A stretch of 64,000 bases of DNA from Pseudanabaena sp. ABRG5-3 (GCF_003967015.1 NZ_AP017560.1:4214048-4278047), one strand, 5' to 3'; counted from the first letter of the stretch, positions 26,680 through 35,540 are shown. The notes: a model not told the origin generated them from the sequence alone. Numbers and translations: made by a program.

Positions 26680-26711
26680 GAAAGGGGGGCAAAGCCCCCC
26701 TTTCTTATTTA
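26673..26711 (+). terminator. Perfect 18-bp hairpin containing the TPR-gene stop
   Basis: Arms 26673-26690 and 26694-26711 pair exactly around AAA. The TAA at 26677-26679 lies in the stem. The outer arm equals that of the apcD terminator. Confidence 0.88.
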
Positions 26712-26818
26712 ATTAACGTATTTGCGCGGCGCTTCGCGCCGCGCAAATGGCGGAAAATGGGAAAAATCACTTAGCGATTTTTCCCATTTTCCGCCTTCGT
26801 CGAACTGACGTTTAATTA
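26708..26818. repeat. Interspersed palindromic element flanked by TTTAATTA
   Basis: TTTAATTA occurs at 26708-26715 and 26811-26818. Between them lie a hairpin with 12-bp arms (26721-26747, loop TTC), a hairpin with 20-bp arms (26749-26795) and the end motif CGAACTGACG (26801-26810), identical to that at 7847-7856. The stop codon of the minus-strand DUF2996 gene (26812-26814) lies in the right flanking repeat. Confidence 0.68.
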
Positions 26819-27219
26819 GCTTGTAACCATTTTTGGGCATTTAAGCGTTGAATTACACCAAATACGAGCAAATCGAGGGGAGCTTTGCGCTCATCGATCA
26901 AAAATGGCTCAATCGTACTAGGCGATCGCCCTGCATCAGCACAGGAAAAAGCCTTCTGTGCATTGATATCTGACTTAGAAAAATAAACTGTAAATTGGCG
27001 TAAACCCTGCGCCCATAAACCACGTACTTGAGAATTATTAAATTCTAGTTGCAGATCACTTACACCCTGCTTGCCAAAGGCTTTAGTCAAAGCTGGTAGA
27101 TAGTGCGTGTTGATAAATTCTTCAAAGGGTAAATCTTCGATCGCAGGTGGCTTTTCAGCTTTAGGTTTCGCCGCAGGTTTTGCCTTAGATTCTTCAGAAG
27201 TTGGTGCAGTTTCAGACAT
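26812..27219 (-). CDS. DUF2996 family protein
   Basis: 135 residues. A charged Ala/Lys/Pro-rich N-terminus (about 1-28) is followed by the conserved domain (IEDLPFEEFINTHYLPALTKAFGKQGVSDLQLEF...LRQFTVYFSKSDINAQKAFSC). The family is found in cyanobacteria and plastid-bearing lineages and has no agreed function that I know of. It follows ndhM after 38 bp on the same strand, so co-transcription is likely. Confidence 0.85.
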   Translation of the reverse strand: MSETAPTSEESKAKPAAKPKAEKPPAIEDLPFEEFINTHYLPALTKAFGKQGVSDLQLEFNNSQVRGLWAQGLRQFTVYFSKSDINAQKAFSCADAGRSPSTIEPFLIDERKAPLDLLVFGVIQRLNAQKWLQAN

Positions 27220-27257
27220 AAATTTTTGAAATATTACTAAAGAATTACTAAAGAAAT

Positions 27258-27608
27258 TTATTGAGCTTCTGTATTGACGATCTGGGGTAAGCCCATGCTG
27301 TAGTTGAGCGAACGATGATTGAGATTGTAGGTAACTTCGCCCTGTTGCAACAGCGATCGTACAAAATGCTCTAAATCTGAACCAATGCGACGGAGATTGT
27401 AATCTGTGAGGTCAGCGCCTTTATATTCCGCCACAAGCTCATCAAACTTGCGATATACCTTTTGGATAGCGCCATCTGTCCAGTTCAGTTCATTGTCTGG
27501 ATCAACATCTAAAGTCAATGTGTTTTCACTATCGATGAGTTCATCGTTATCCTGATCCACAATGGCAGCATAAATCTGGATATGACGAGTTGTAGATTTG
27601 AGCGGCAT
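27258..27608 (-). CDS. ndhM: NAD(P)H-quinone oxidoreductase subunit M
   Basis: 116 residues with the NdhM hallmarks LKSTTRHIQIYAAIV, NTLTLDVDPDNE, IQKVYRKFDELV and TDYNLRRIGSDLEHFVRSLLQ...LNYSMGLPQ. NdhM is one of the subunits specific to oxygenic phototrophs in the thylakoid NDH-1 complex, which works in cyclic electron flow and respiration. It is on the cytoplasmic side. The length is normal and the start ATG follows an A/T-rich leader. Confidence 0.94.
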   Translation of the reverse strand: MPLKSTTRHIQIYAAIVDQDNDELIDSENTLTLDVDPDNELNWTDGAIQKVYRKFDELVAEYKGADLTDYNLRRIGSDLEHFVRSLLQQGEVTYNLNHRSLNYSMGLPQIVNTEAQ

Positions 27609-27769
27609 AGAGGTTTGTGGGTTTAGCTAGGTTGGTAATTAAAATATCTAAGAACTAACTTTAGATTATTGCAAACTTTGAAGAGTTACTAACCAAACAA
27701 TTTCTCTATACATACATAAAGAAGTTACAACACCAAGCACAATACAGCGCTTTGCGCTTTCTCGAAACC

Positions 27770-27820
27770 CAGATAAATTTTGAAAAAGCTTGCTAAGCAA
27801 GCTTTTTCAAAATTTATCTG
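27770..27820. terminator. Perfect 24-bp hairpin
   Basis: Arms 27770-27793 and 27797-27820 pair exactly around TAA. It lies between ndhM and the sigma-factor gene, both on the minus strand, and upstream of ndhM. Reading-through from the sigma gene would meet it. Confidence 0.75.
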
Positions 27821-27854
27821 TATTACACAAACCCTAAATAGGCTGTAAATTCAT

Positions 27855-27887
27855 AAAAAGAGGAGGTGCAAAGCACCTCCTCTTTTT
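27855..27887 (-). terminator. Perfect 15-bp hairpin overlapping the sigma-gene stop
   Basis: Arms 27855-27869 and 27873-27887 pair exactly around AAA. The minus-strand TAA (27886-27888) overlaps the outer base pairs, and a run of T follows in that direction. Confidence 0.88.
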
Positions 27888-28896
27888 AACTAGCTAGATA
27901 TTCCTGCATTCTAGCCTTACGCTTGCGAAGATAATCCATCGCTTGGCGCTCTAATTGTCTTACTTGCTCACGACTTAAATCCATACGTTTGCTGATGCTC
28001 GCCAGCGACATTTCCTGCCCATCATCTAAGCCATAGCGTAAAACCATAACTTGACGCTGCTTTTCAGGTAATTCTTTAAGCAAGCTCTGAATGTCAGTAC
28101 GCAGAGATTCCCGCTCAACGTAAATATCAGGAGAACGTCCCGTATCTTCGAGGAGTTCCGCAAGTTCTGTATCCTGATTATCGCCAATACGTAAGTCAAG
28201 GGAAATTGGCTGACGCGATAGCGACAAACACTCACGAACTTGCTCAGTTTTGATATTTAGCTCATAGGCAATTTCAGCGACTGTGGCTACTCGACCGAGA
28301 TCTTGCGATAACTGACGCTGGGCTTTTTTGATTTTATTGAGCTTTTCAGTAATGTGGACTGGCAAACGGATCGTTCTGGCTTGCTGAGCGATCGCTCTGG
28401 TAATTGCCTGACGAATCCACCAATAGGCATAGGTCGAGAACTTAAATCCCTTAGTGGGGTCAAACTTATCTACGGCCCGTTCTAAGCCTAGAGTTCCTTC
28501 CTGTACTAAGTCTAGAAGTTCTAGATTACGCTTTTGATATTTTTTAGCGACAGAAACAACCAAGCGAAGATTCGCTTCAATCATTTTGCGCTTAGCTCTT
28601 GTGCCAATACGAATATTACTATGCAGAACTGTCGGATCTAATCCCACAGCTTCAGCCCACTCTTGCTCAGTTGGTAAGCGATCGCTATTTTGGGCAAGTT
28701 TTTCCTGCGCCTCAAACAGCACCATCATCTGCTGCACCTGCTTGCCGTAGATAATTTCCTCTTCATTACTAAGTAAAGGAATTTTTCCGATTTCATGCAA
28801 ATAAGTGCGAACCATGTCAGCAGACAGACCGACCTGCTTATTAGCTTGCCTATCCACTGGATGTGATGTGGGTTGGGTCAATGGTTCTTCAGACAT
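27886..28896 (-). CDS. Group 2 sigma-70 factor (RpoD-like)
   Basis: 336 residues. Region 1.2 (SADMVRTYLHEIGKIPLLSNEEE), region 2 (MIEANLRLVVSVAKKYQKR...FSTYAYWWIRQAITRAIAQQ), region 3 (LPVHITEKLNKIKKAQRQL) and region 4 with its helix-turn-helix (SLASISKRMDLSREQVRQLERQAMDYLRK) are all present. Length and the lack of a long region 1.1 place it among the non-essential group 2 factors (SigB-E) that adapt transcription to stress, light or nutrients. I cannot say which one. AGGAG lies between two in-frame ATGs (28908 and 28896) and favours the second. Confidence 0.92.
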   Translation of the reverse strand: MSEEPLTQPTSHPVDRQANKQVGLSADMVRTYLHEIGKIPLLSNEEEIIYGKQVQQMMVLFEAQEKLAQNSDRLPTEQEWAEAVGLDPTVLHSNIRIGTRAKRKMIEANLRLVVSVAKKYQKRNLELLDLVQEGTLGLERAVDKFDPTKGFKFSTYAYWWIRQAITRAIAQQARTIRLPVHITEKLNKIKKAQRQLSQDLGRVATVAEIAYELNIKTEQVRECLSLSRQPISLDLRIGDNQDTELAELLEDTGRSPDIYVERESLRTDIQSLLKELPEKQRQVMVLRYGLDDGQEMSLASISKRMDLSREQVRQLERQAMDYLRKRKARMQEYLAS

Positions 28897-28920
28897 ATCG
28901 CTCCTCATGTTTTAAACTAA

Positions 28921-30296
28921 GCGTTTTCTAAGAGTGCTTCTCCAAGACCAAAAGGCGGAGACCCAAAAGACCTAATAAAACCTGACAACTTAACTCGCAG
29001 ATATTGAAATTATGGAGCTTTACAGCTTATAATCACAATCTTTAAGTTTTGTAAAAATGGGATACTAATTTGTCATTAGTATTAAGGCTATTTTGTACAA
29101 TACAGGATCAACCTTTTTATCTCTTGCGTCTGGAGTTACATATTATTACAAATCAACTAAAAAAGTCAAAGGGCGGCTATCACTATCTATCTAAGGATTT
29201 GATTGCATTTTTACTAGGTATTTACACTCATCGCTTCTATCTTTTCTGCATAACCTTAATGTCATTTATCTGAATACTGAGAAAGTGAATAGAGAGGCTT
29301 AATTCTAAAAACTTGTTACAAGATATCGATAACTTATAGAAAAGAGACGACCTACTAATTTAGATTTCATCAATATTCAATAACCTAGGTAATCAACAAT
29401 CACATCAAAATTGATATAGCGGTCAGGTATTCATGTTTTAGATATAAGGACTAGCTGAATCTTAAACTGGCGACAAAAATCTGTTAGGGCAGTATATACA
29501 TAAGTCCTGAACAAACTATATGTAACTTTGGGAAGATGATTGTTAGCAATGAAGAGGAAACTTATCTTACTGACTGCCAGAAATAAAATGACGAAAGCTT
29601 GAATGCAGGAGTTCCCTATAATCTTGTTCTTAGCTTTATCTGGATACTTTGACTGGGATTAATTTTAGAAAGTTGGAATCTACAGTAATTATTCCCTGTA
29701 ATCGTAGTTACTCATCTTTAATTTTGTTTAAGAAAGTTAAGCATACTGAATCTTAATCCCTGTAGATAATGAATGATAACCATTAGTCTTGGAGATAATT
29801 GTCACAAATGCTGCATTTGGGATCTTGTAAAGTTTGATAATTTCGATCATCAAAGTAAAACAATAAAATGTGATCGCTCATTTGGGTGAAGTCAAATATT
29901 AAAAGGAATGGATCAAATCTAATTTGTTTAGAGATTACTCAATAAATTAGGTTTGCGAGAATTTGGTTTATAAAGCATTTTGTAATTCTCGAATAATTCT
30001 CGAAATTACTGGGGCAATCACAAAGCGGTTTAACTTAATCAACTATTTCTAAAAAAACAGAACATACCCCAGCCTAGTCTTGACGCAATTAGAAATATCA
30101 AGAAGATGTTGTAACGCAACCTCATCTCTTCTTTACATGTAAATATTTGCTAAATATAAAGATTTTTACAATCAGGGAACTTGCTAACCTAATCTATAGA
30201 CCTAAAAGATATAACTAACCACAGCCTAAGTAGAGTAAGTAAAATTGCTGTTGTCCTCTACTGAAATCTCTGGCAAATACAACTAAAAATATCAGG
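28921..30296. other. Long intergenic region, no gene recognised
   Basis: Nearly 1.4 kb of A/T-rich sequence between the sigma-factor gene and the DUF928 gene. The longest frame (29070-29273, 67 codons) has no ribosome-binding site and an odd composition, and I do not accept it. Unlike most gaps in this window it has no perfect 3-nt-loop hairpin. It may hold promoters for both flanking genes, a non-coding RNA or a fully decayed gene; I see no sign that decides. Confidence 0.5.
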
Positions 30297-31187
30297 ATGA
30301 TTACACCAATGATGTTGACAAAGATTGCAACTAAGCACCCAAGGCGAAAGGCGATCGCCCTAAATGCAATTTGTCTTGGAGCAGTTTGTTTAACTTCTGT
30401 AGTAGGTTATTTGGGCTTTGCACCTTCAGCTTTTGCTCAATACGGGTTGGGACTGCCAAAATCTGCAAGCGCAGGTGGGGCAACCAGAACTACTAGTACT
30501 CAGATTCTATCGGTTATCCTACTTGTGCCAATGGATGGGGCAAAAACCCTAGCTAGTAGACCGACATTTCTTTGGTACATTAACTTGCCAGAAGAAACTA
30601 AACCCACATCAAATAGATTCTCAAATACCAGTGACAAGAAAAACTCCATCAAGGTAACTTTCTTTTTACGTGACGGGAATGAAAAAACATCGGTAAGAAT
30701 CTTTGAAGCTGAAGGTAAAGCCGAAAAATCAGGGCTTTACAGGTTTACATTGCCAGAAGTTGCACCTGAACTAGTTACAGGAAAAATACAACGTTGGCAG
30801 GTTCGTTGTGAAATTAATGGGGTTCAATCTGACGTTTATGCCCCCATTCGACGGGATGTAGATCCTGCCGTCATAACACAGATTGCCTCTAGCAACAACG
30901 ATTTAGAAAAAGCAAGAATCTACGCCAAAAATGCTTACTGGTATGATGCGATCGATGCTTACACAAGCTGGCTATCTCAAAACCCTAAGGACAATGTAGC
31001 TAGTACTGAGCGCAGTGAGTTATTCAAGGTCGGTTTGAAAAATCATTTCGCCTTTATAGATGTCAAATCAGAAGATGACACCAACACAACTGAAGAATTC
31101 AACTCAGCCAAATTTACCAACTTTTTGTCAAAACTAGATGAGAACAAAAATGTCATATCTATCGAGCTAAAACCCAAAAAAAAGTAA
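30297..31187 (+). CDS. DUF928 domain secreted protein
   Basis: 296 residues. A signal peptide ends around residue 47 (APSAFAQ). The DUF928 core follows: LLVPMDGAKTLASRPTFLWYINLP, then FFLRDGNEK, GLYRFTLPE, and RWQVRCEINGVQSDVYAPI, with helical repeats at the end (YAKNAYWYDAIDAYTSWLSQNPKD). The family is common and multi-copy in filamentous cyanobacteria, often near CHAT or signalling genes. The function is unknown. The first of three nearby ATGs (30297, 30306, 30309) is used; any could be correct. Confidence 0.87.
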   Translation: MITPMMLTKIATKHPRRKAIALNAICLGAVCLTSVVGYLGFAPSAFAQYGLGLPKSASAGGATRTTSTQILSVILLVPMDGAKTLASRPTFLWYINLPEETKPTSNRFSNTSDKKNSIKVTFFLRDGNEKTSVRIFEAEGKAEKSGLYRFTLPEVAPELVTGKIQRWQVRCEINGVQSDVYAPIRRDVDPAVITQIASSNNDLEKARIYAKNAYWYDAIDAYTSWLSQNPKDNVASTERSELFKVGLKNHFAFIDVKSEDDTNTTEEFNSAKFTNFLSKLDENKNVISIELKPKKK

Positions 31188-31201
31188 GAAGGAATGTTTA
31201 G

Positions 31202-31305
31202 TAAGTAGCTAGACGCAATAAAAAAACAGCACCAAAACCTGTGAAGCATGCGGCGCGTGCTTCACAGGTTTTGGGATTTTATATTTAATTGCACCCAGCT
31301 ACTTA
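31202..31305. repeat. 104-bp palindromic element, copy 2
   Basis: Starts TAAGTAGCTAGACGC and ends CAGCTACTTA. Same length and arms as the copy at 18481-18584, with the shared segment ATTTTATATTTAATTGC near the right end. The central hairpin pairs CCAAAACCTGTGAAGCA with TGCTTCACAGGTTTTGG and differs from copy 1. Confidence 0.8.
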
Positions 31306-31348
31306 GCAGTTCTAAATTTTTTGGCAGCCAAAAAATTTAGAACTGCTA
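31304..31348. terminator. Perfect 22-bp hairpin with a 1-nt centre
   Basis: Arms 31304-31325 and 31327-31348 pair exactly around a single A. It abuts the end of the 104-bp element and precedes the YtxH-like gene. Confidence 0.6.
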
Positions 31349-31437
31349 GAAGTTTCATATCTACAGAGCGATTCAAAATGATATGATGTGCCAAAAGTCT
31401 CGATATTTAAGGTTGTTGAGATCGTTAAGGCAAAGCT

Positions 31438-31752
31438 ATGGCAGATAACTCAGGTAATTTTTGGGGAGGTTTTCTCTTCGGTGCTGCTATTGGCGGCGTA
31501 GTTGGCGCATTAGTGGCGATTAAGCTCACTGAGCCAGAAGATGAAAACATAGATCTCCAGTCCGAAGGCGATCTAATCCTTGATAAGCCTCAGACCTCTA
31601 ATGAATTTGCGCGGCGTAATCTCGAAAAGAAAATTGCTCAACTCAACGCAGCGATCGACTCAGTAAGCCAAGAATTAGCGATGACTGAAGGCAAAAATGG
31701 GCGTAAGCAAACCGTTGAATCATTGCGTGATTTGAATGTTGATGACAAATGA
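31438..31752 (+). CDS. Small YtxH-like membrane protein
   Basis: 104 residues. A Gly-rich membrane segment at the N-terminus (FWGGFLFGAAIGGVVGALVAIKLTEPE) is followed by a soluble coiled-coil tail (ARRNLEKKIAQLNAAIDSVSQELAMTE). This layout is typical of YtxH/general-stress-type proteins in cyanobacteria, whose role is unclear. It is upstream of the YggT and fabI genes on the same strand. Confidence 0.7.
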   Translation: MADNSGNFWGGFLFGAAIGGVVGALVAIKLTEPEDENIDLQSEGDLILDKPQTSNEFARRNLEKKIAQLNAAIDSVSQELAMTEGKNGRKQTVESLRDLNVDDK

Positions 31753-31770
31753 TGATAAATAAGGTGTGAC

Positions 31771-31801
31771 AGGTTAAATTTACCTAAGGTAAATTTAACC
31801 T
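31771..31801 (+). terminator. Hairpin after the YtxH-like gene
   Basis: A 14-bp stem (AGGTTAAATTTACC with its complement) around TAA, 31771-31801, followed by CGCTTTTT: a good intrinsic terminator shape. Confidence 0.85.
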
Positions 31802-31872
31802 CGCTTTTTACTAGATTCATTAGAATGATGGTAACTATTTTCTTTAATTGTTCTCCAACCTAACCAACCTCT

Positions 31873-32151
31873 ATGGCATCTCTTATTATTGTTGATACAG
31901 TCGGTAAGTTTCTCCAAATCTATTCGATTCTCCTCATCATTCGTATCCTATTGACTTGGTTTCCGACCGTTGACTGGTATAAGCAGCCTTTCGCCACCCT
32001 TAGCCAAGTTACAGATCCCTATTTGAATTTATTTCGGTCAATTATTCCTCCTTTAGGTGGCATGGACTTTTCACCAATCCTTGCATTTCTAGCTCTTAAC
32101 CTAATGCAAAATGCTCTTGGTCTGATTGCCAGAAACGCAATGGGCTTTTAA
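31873..32151 (+). CDS. YggT family membrane protein
   Basis: 92 residues with two hydrophobic segments and the YggT pattern YSILLIIRILLTWFPTVDWYKQPFATLSQVTDPYLNLFRSIIPP. Members have been linked to osmotic tolerance in bacteria and to nucleoid or thylakoid organisation in phototrophs (CCB3/YlmG type). The gene lies 51 bp upstream of fabI. Confidence 0.9.
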   Translation: MASLIIVDTVGKFLQIYSILLIIRILLTWFPTVDWYKQPFATLSQVTDPYLNLFRSIIPPLGGMDFSPILAFLALNLMQNALGLIARNAMGF

Positions 32152-32202
32152 GGTAAGCTTGAATTAAAGCTTATTTACGCTGGTTCACGTTAGGAAATAT
32201 AC

Positions 32203-32988
32203 ATGACGGGTTTGTTAAATTTGAGCGGGAAAACTGCTCTTGTGACTGGGATTGCCAACAATCGGTCGATCGCTTGGGGCATTGCTCAGAAGTTACATCA
32301 GGCTGGTGCAAGTCTAGGGATAACTTATTTGCCAGACGATCGCGATCGCAACAAAGGTAAAGTTGCGGAGTTGACCGATCCTTTAACCCCAGACTTTTTA
32401 TTGCCTTGCAATGTACAGGATGATGCACAGGTTGATTCTCTCTTTGCTTCAGTAGCTGAAAAATGGGAAAAGATCGATATTTTGGTGCATTGTCTCGCCT
32501 TTGCGAACAAAGAAGACTTGTCTGGCAATTTTACAGATATTTCCCGCGCAGGTTTTCAGCTAGCTATGGATGTGAGCGCTTACTCATTGATCCATTTATG
32601 TCGTGCAGCTAAACCCCTCATGAAAGATGGTGGTAGTGTGATTACCCTCACCTACATTGGTGGCGCTAAGGTAGTCCCTAATTACAACGTCATGGGTGCA
32701 GCTAAGGCGGCTTTGGAAATGAATGTTCGTTACTTAGCGTCCGATATGGGACCAGACAATATCCGCGTTAATGCCATTTCCGCAGGTCCAATCAGAACTC
32801 TAGCTTCGGCAGCGATCGGCGACTTCCACAAAATGTTGCACCATTACGAGGAAACTGCACCTTTGCGTCGCTTAGTGACACCTGAAGATGTTGGTAATGT
32901 GGCAACTTTCTTAGGTAGCGATCTCTCTAGTGCCGTAACTGGGCAAATTATTTATGTAGATTCTGGCTACGAAGTCATGGGTGCTTAG
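32203..32988 (+). CDS. fabI: Enoyl-[acyl-carrier-protein] reductase (NADH)
   Basis: 261 residues of the divergent short-chain dehydrogenase family. The cofactor-binding start GKTALVTGIANNRSIAWG, the Tyr-x6-Lys pair in YNVMGAAKAAL and NAISAGPIRTLASAAIG are typical of FabI. It catalyses the last reduction of each fatty-acid elongation round in the cytoplasm using NADH or NADPH. AGGA precedes the ATG. Confidence 0.96.
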   Translation: MTGLLNLSGKTALVTGIANNRSIAWGIAQKLHQAGASLGITYLPDDRDRNKGKVAELTDPLTPDFLLPCNVQDDAQVDSLFASVAEKWEKIDILVHCLAFANKEDLSGNFTDISRAGFQLAMDVSAYSLIHLCRAAKPLMKDGGSVITLTYIGGAKVVPNYNVMGAAKAALEMNVRYLASDMGPDNIRVNAISAGPIRTLASAAIGDFHKMLHHYEETAPLRRLVTPEDVGNVATFLGSDLSSAVTGQIIYVDSGYEVMGA

Positions 32989-33030
32989 TTGTTTCAACTG
33001 CCCATCCTCATATCTACCTTGGATTTGTAG

Positions 33031-33082
33031 TGCAGGCATCTTGCCTGCATCGCTTTTAAGAGTTTCAGGCAAAAATGCCTGT
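33031..33082. repeat. CAGGCA-type palindromic repeat
   Basis: TGCAGGCA-TCT-TGCCTGCA (33031-33049) followed by CAGGCA-AAAA-TGCCTG (33067-33082). This short repeat style is common between cyanobacterial genes. It lies between fabI and the Crp-type regulator. Confidence 0.6.
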
Positions 33083-33121
33083 GTTTAGGTTTTTACAAGA
33101 TTCAGTCTTAAAAAAATTCCC

Positions 33122-33805
33122 ATGCAAACGGATATCTTCAAAGAGCTATTTCCACTATTTGATGCAGCTAGTGTCGAGACTTTGGAATGGCTCCTCGCTG
33201 AAGCAGTAGAACGAGATTATCCTGCGGGGCGGGCAGTGCTTATGGAGGATGCTTGGGGCAATGCTGTCTATTTCATTCTCTCTGGTTGGCTAAAAGTCAG
33301 ATTTTTGAGAAGTCAGGACGCAACAACTCTAGCAGTATTAGCTCATGGCGACTTCTTTGGGGAAATGGCAATTCTTGATGAGTCTCCCCGCTCTACGGAT
33401 GTGGTCGCTTTTACGCCAGTGCGTGTCTTAACCATTCCCGCCCAAAAGTTTATTCAGTTTTTATTTAAAGATCCTCAACTGCATCATCGGATGTTGCAGT
33501 TAATGGTGCGACGGCTACGCAAAACTAATCAGCGCATCCAGTTACGCCAGCAAGTACCTGCGGTGAGGATTGCCACGATTTTGACTGGTTTAGCCGATAC
33601 CTATGGAAGTAGGACTGATTTAGGGGTGGATATCTTCAATTTGCCTATACAAGATATTGCCGATCTGTCAGAGGTAAATCCTGAAGATACTAATAAGGTT
33701 TTAGAAAAGATTAAAGACAAGGGTTGGATTGCGATCGATCCTAAGCGGCAAGTGATGACGATTACCAACGAAAAACAAATGGCACAACTAGCCACATTTC
33801 GCTAG
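33122..33805 (+). CDS. Crp/Fnr family transcriptional regulator
   Basis: 227 residues. The cyclic-nucleotide-binding fold spans about 10-125 with the phosphate-binding cassette FGEMAILDESPRSTDVVAF; the Glu and Arg that contact cAMP in CRP are kept, so cAMP binding is possible. A dimer helix follows, then a C-terminal winged HTH (IQDIADLSEVNPEDTNKVLEKIKDKGWIAI). The recognition helix is not the NtcA or CRP consensus. It would act as a dimeric DNA-binding regulator; targets are unknown. Confidence 0.9.
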   Translation: MQTDIFKELFPLFDAASVETLEWLLAEAVERDYPAGRAVLMEDAWGNAVYFILSGWLKVRFLRSQDATTLAVLAHGDFFGEMAILDESPRSTDVVAFTPVRVLTIPAQKFIQFLFKDPQLHHRMLQLMVRRLRKTNQRIQLRQQVPAVRIATILTGLADTYGSRTDLGVDIFNLPIQDIADLSEVNPEDTNKVLEKIKDKGWIAIDPKRQVMTITNEKQMAQLATFR

Positions 33806-33808
33806 TAC

Positions 33809-33843
33809 ACCAAAAAGGACTTGCTTTGCAAGTCCTTTTTGGT
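33809..33843. terminator. Perfect 16-bp hairpin between converging genes
   Basis: Arms 33809-33824 and 33828-33843 pair exactly around TTT, with T-runs usable in both directions. The minus-strand stop (33843-33845) overlaps the last base. Confidence 0.88.
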
Positions 33844-34844
33844 TAAATCGCAAGTACGAGTTTTCCTGTCATCGAGCCTGTTTCTAATAATTGGTGAGCT
33901 TTAGCAGCATCAGCAAGCTGAAATACTTCACTAACATGGATCTTGAGTTTGCCTGAGTCAAATAACTGGGTACATTCAGTGAGAATGTTCGCTTGATGAA
34001 TTTGCAGATCGGCACGTCCAAGCAACATCGGGGTCAGCATTAGCTCGAAACTAAAGCGGAGATTGCGAGTACGGGCAACTTTCCAGCTTATATCGGCGGG
34101 TGGTTCGAGAATGGTGATGATATCGCCATAGACCTGCACCGCAGGAAAAGTTTGCTCGATTAACTTGCCACCCACTGTATCAAAAGCAAGGCTGACACCT
34201 GCGCCATTTGTCCATGCGATCGCCGCTTCGACAAAATCAGTTTGCTTATAGGCGATCGCTAAATCTGCCCCTAAACCCCTCACGAACCTCGCTTTAGCTT
34301 CAGAGCCAATCGTGGTGGCGACCTTAGCGCCTCTGAGCTTAGCTAGTTGAATGGCAACATGCCCCACACCACCTGCACCTGCATGGATCAGTACATTAGG
34401 GCTTGTTGATGCGTCGAGTCTGCCGCGATCGTATAGAGCTTCCCATGCGGTGAGTAAAACTAGTGGGGCAGCAGCAGCTTCTTCAAAACTGAGGGATTGA
34501 GGTTTATGGGCGGCGAATTTTTCATCAATAGTAGTTAATTCTGCATAATTACCCTGATGCGCCCCTAAACCACCGTTACAGAAGTACACCGCGTCACCAA
34601 CTTTAAATTTAGTAACATCTGCACCGATCGCTTCGACAACTCCTGCCCCATCACAGCCAAGAATCGATGGCAGGCGATCGGGCTGAAATGTGCCACGGCT
34701 ACGCAGTTTCGTATCAATGGGGTTAATACCTGCGGCTTTGAGACGCACTAGAATTTCCGTAGGCGATTGAATTGTAGGTTCATTTACATCAGCAAGTTGC
34801 AACACATCGGGCGCACCTGCTGCGGTCATCAAAATGGCTTTCAT
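33843..34844 (-). CDS. Zinc-independent quinone oxidoreductase-like MDR protein
   Basis: 333 residues of the medium-chain dehydrogenase/reductase family: the start MKAILMTAAGAPDVLQL, the N-terminal GroES-like fold with PSILGCDGAGVVEAIG, and a Rossmann domain with VLIHAGAGGVGHVAIQLAK. No zinc-ligand cysteine cluster is visible, so it fits the NADPH:quinone reductase branch. The substrate is unknown. The stop codon overlaps the terminator shared with the Crp-type gene. Confidence 0.88.
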   Translation of the reverse strand: MKAILMTAAGAPDVLQLADVNEPTIQSPTEILVRLKAAGINPIDTKLRSRGTFQPDRLPSILGCDGAGVVEAIGADVTKFKVGDAVYFCNGGLGAHQGNYAELTTIDEKFAAHKPQSLSFEEAAAAPLVLLTAWEALYDRGRLDASTSPNVLIHAGAGGVGHVAIQLAKLRGAKVATTIGSEAKARFVRGLGADLAIAYKQTDFVEAAIAWTNGAGVSLAFDTVGGKLIEQTFPAVQVYGDIITILEPPADISWKVARTRNLRFSFELMLTPMLLGRADLQIHQANILTECTQLFDSGKLKIHVSEVFQLADAAKAHQLLETGSMTGKLVLAI

Positions 34845-34865
34845 TGCTATTTATGGGGTAATTTT

Positions 34866-34916
34866 ATAGTTCTATCAAATAGTCTGTGCTTCGCACAGAC
34901 TATTTGATAGAACTAT
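34866..34916. terminator. Perfect 24-bp hairpin
   Basis: Arms 34866-34889 and 34893-34916 pair exactly around TTC. It lies 46 nt beyond the stop of the minus-strand gene that ends at 34962. Confidence 0.8.
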
Positions 34917-34961
34917 CATTGATTTTTAAAATGTGTTGTCAGAAAGATGATTAAAAGGCGA

Positions 34962-35540
34962 TTAATTATTGGGTTTAGCACTGGGTGAAGGTGGTTGACG
35001 TATAGCATTAGCATTGTTATCACCTGTGCGAGGGGCGCTCTGAACTGCGCGAGTTTGCCAGTCACCAAAGAAGCGATTCATGGCAGTAAACCCTAAAACT
35101 GCTGCCCCACTCATGATGATTAACAAAACAATGATCGTAGTCCAAGTTTCGACCATTTCGGAGATGCCATAGCGAGTGCGGTAGGGATCGATCTTGCACT
35201 GATTATCGCGATCGCGGGCAATGATGGGACGACGAAACCGTAAGCGATGATCGTCTAGCTTTTCCAACAAAATCCAACCTGCCTGAGCTTCTTCAGCACA
35301 AACTCGGTTCAATACTTTGCGACTGCGGAAACCACCGCTACTAGTACGCAAGATTTTAAATTCCCAGCCCTTAGGCTGATCGCTAGACGTATTGGACTCA
35401 TAGCGAGTGAGGTTTTCTTCTTCCACTTCTTCCCGCCGCTTATTACCTTGTTTTGCTCGAAATATTCTGTCGATAATCACAGCCTGAATCCCAACATCGA
35501 GAATTATAGTACTTATGATGATTGCGTTTACGGTCAGCAT
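34962..35540 (-). CDS. Two-helix membrane protein with a DUF4177-like middle domain
   Basis: 192 residues. Membrane segments lie at about 3-25 and 131-155. Between them is a soluble stretch, GWEFKILRTSSGGF...CAEEAQAGWILLEKLDDHRLRFRRP, that resembles the small DUF4177 fold. The C-terminus is Pro/Asn-rich. Similar proteins are conserved in cyanobacteria without a known function. Confidence 0.6.
   Translation of the reverse strand: MLTVNAIIISTIILDVGIQAVIIDRIFRAKQGNKRREEVEEENLTRYESNTSSDQPKGWEFKILRTSSGGFRSRKVLNRVCAEEAQAGWILLEKLDDHRLRFRRPIIARDRDNQCKIDPYRTRYGISEMVETWTTIIVLLIIMSGAAVLGFTAMNRFFGDWQTRAVQSAPRTGDNNANAIRQPPSPSAKPNN

Noticed and set aside
29070-29273. 67-codon open frame in the long intergenic gap
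   Set aside because: No ribosome-binding site, no recognisable motif and no sign of coding composition. An A/T-rich gap of this size gives such frames by chance.
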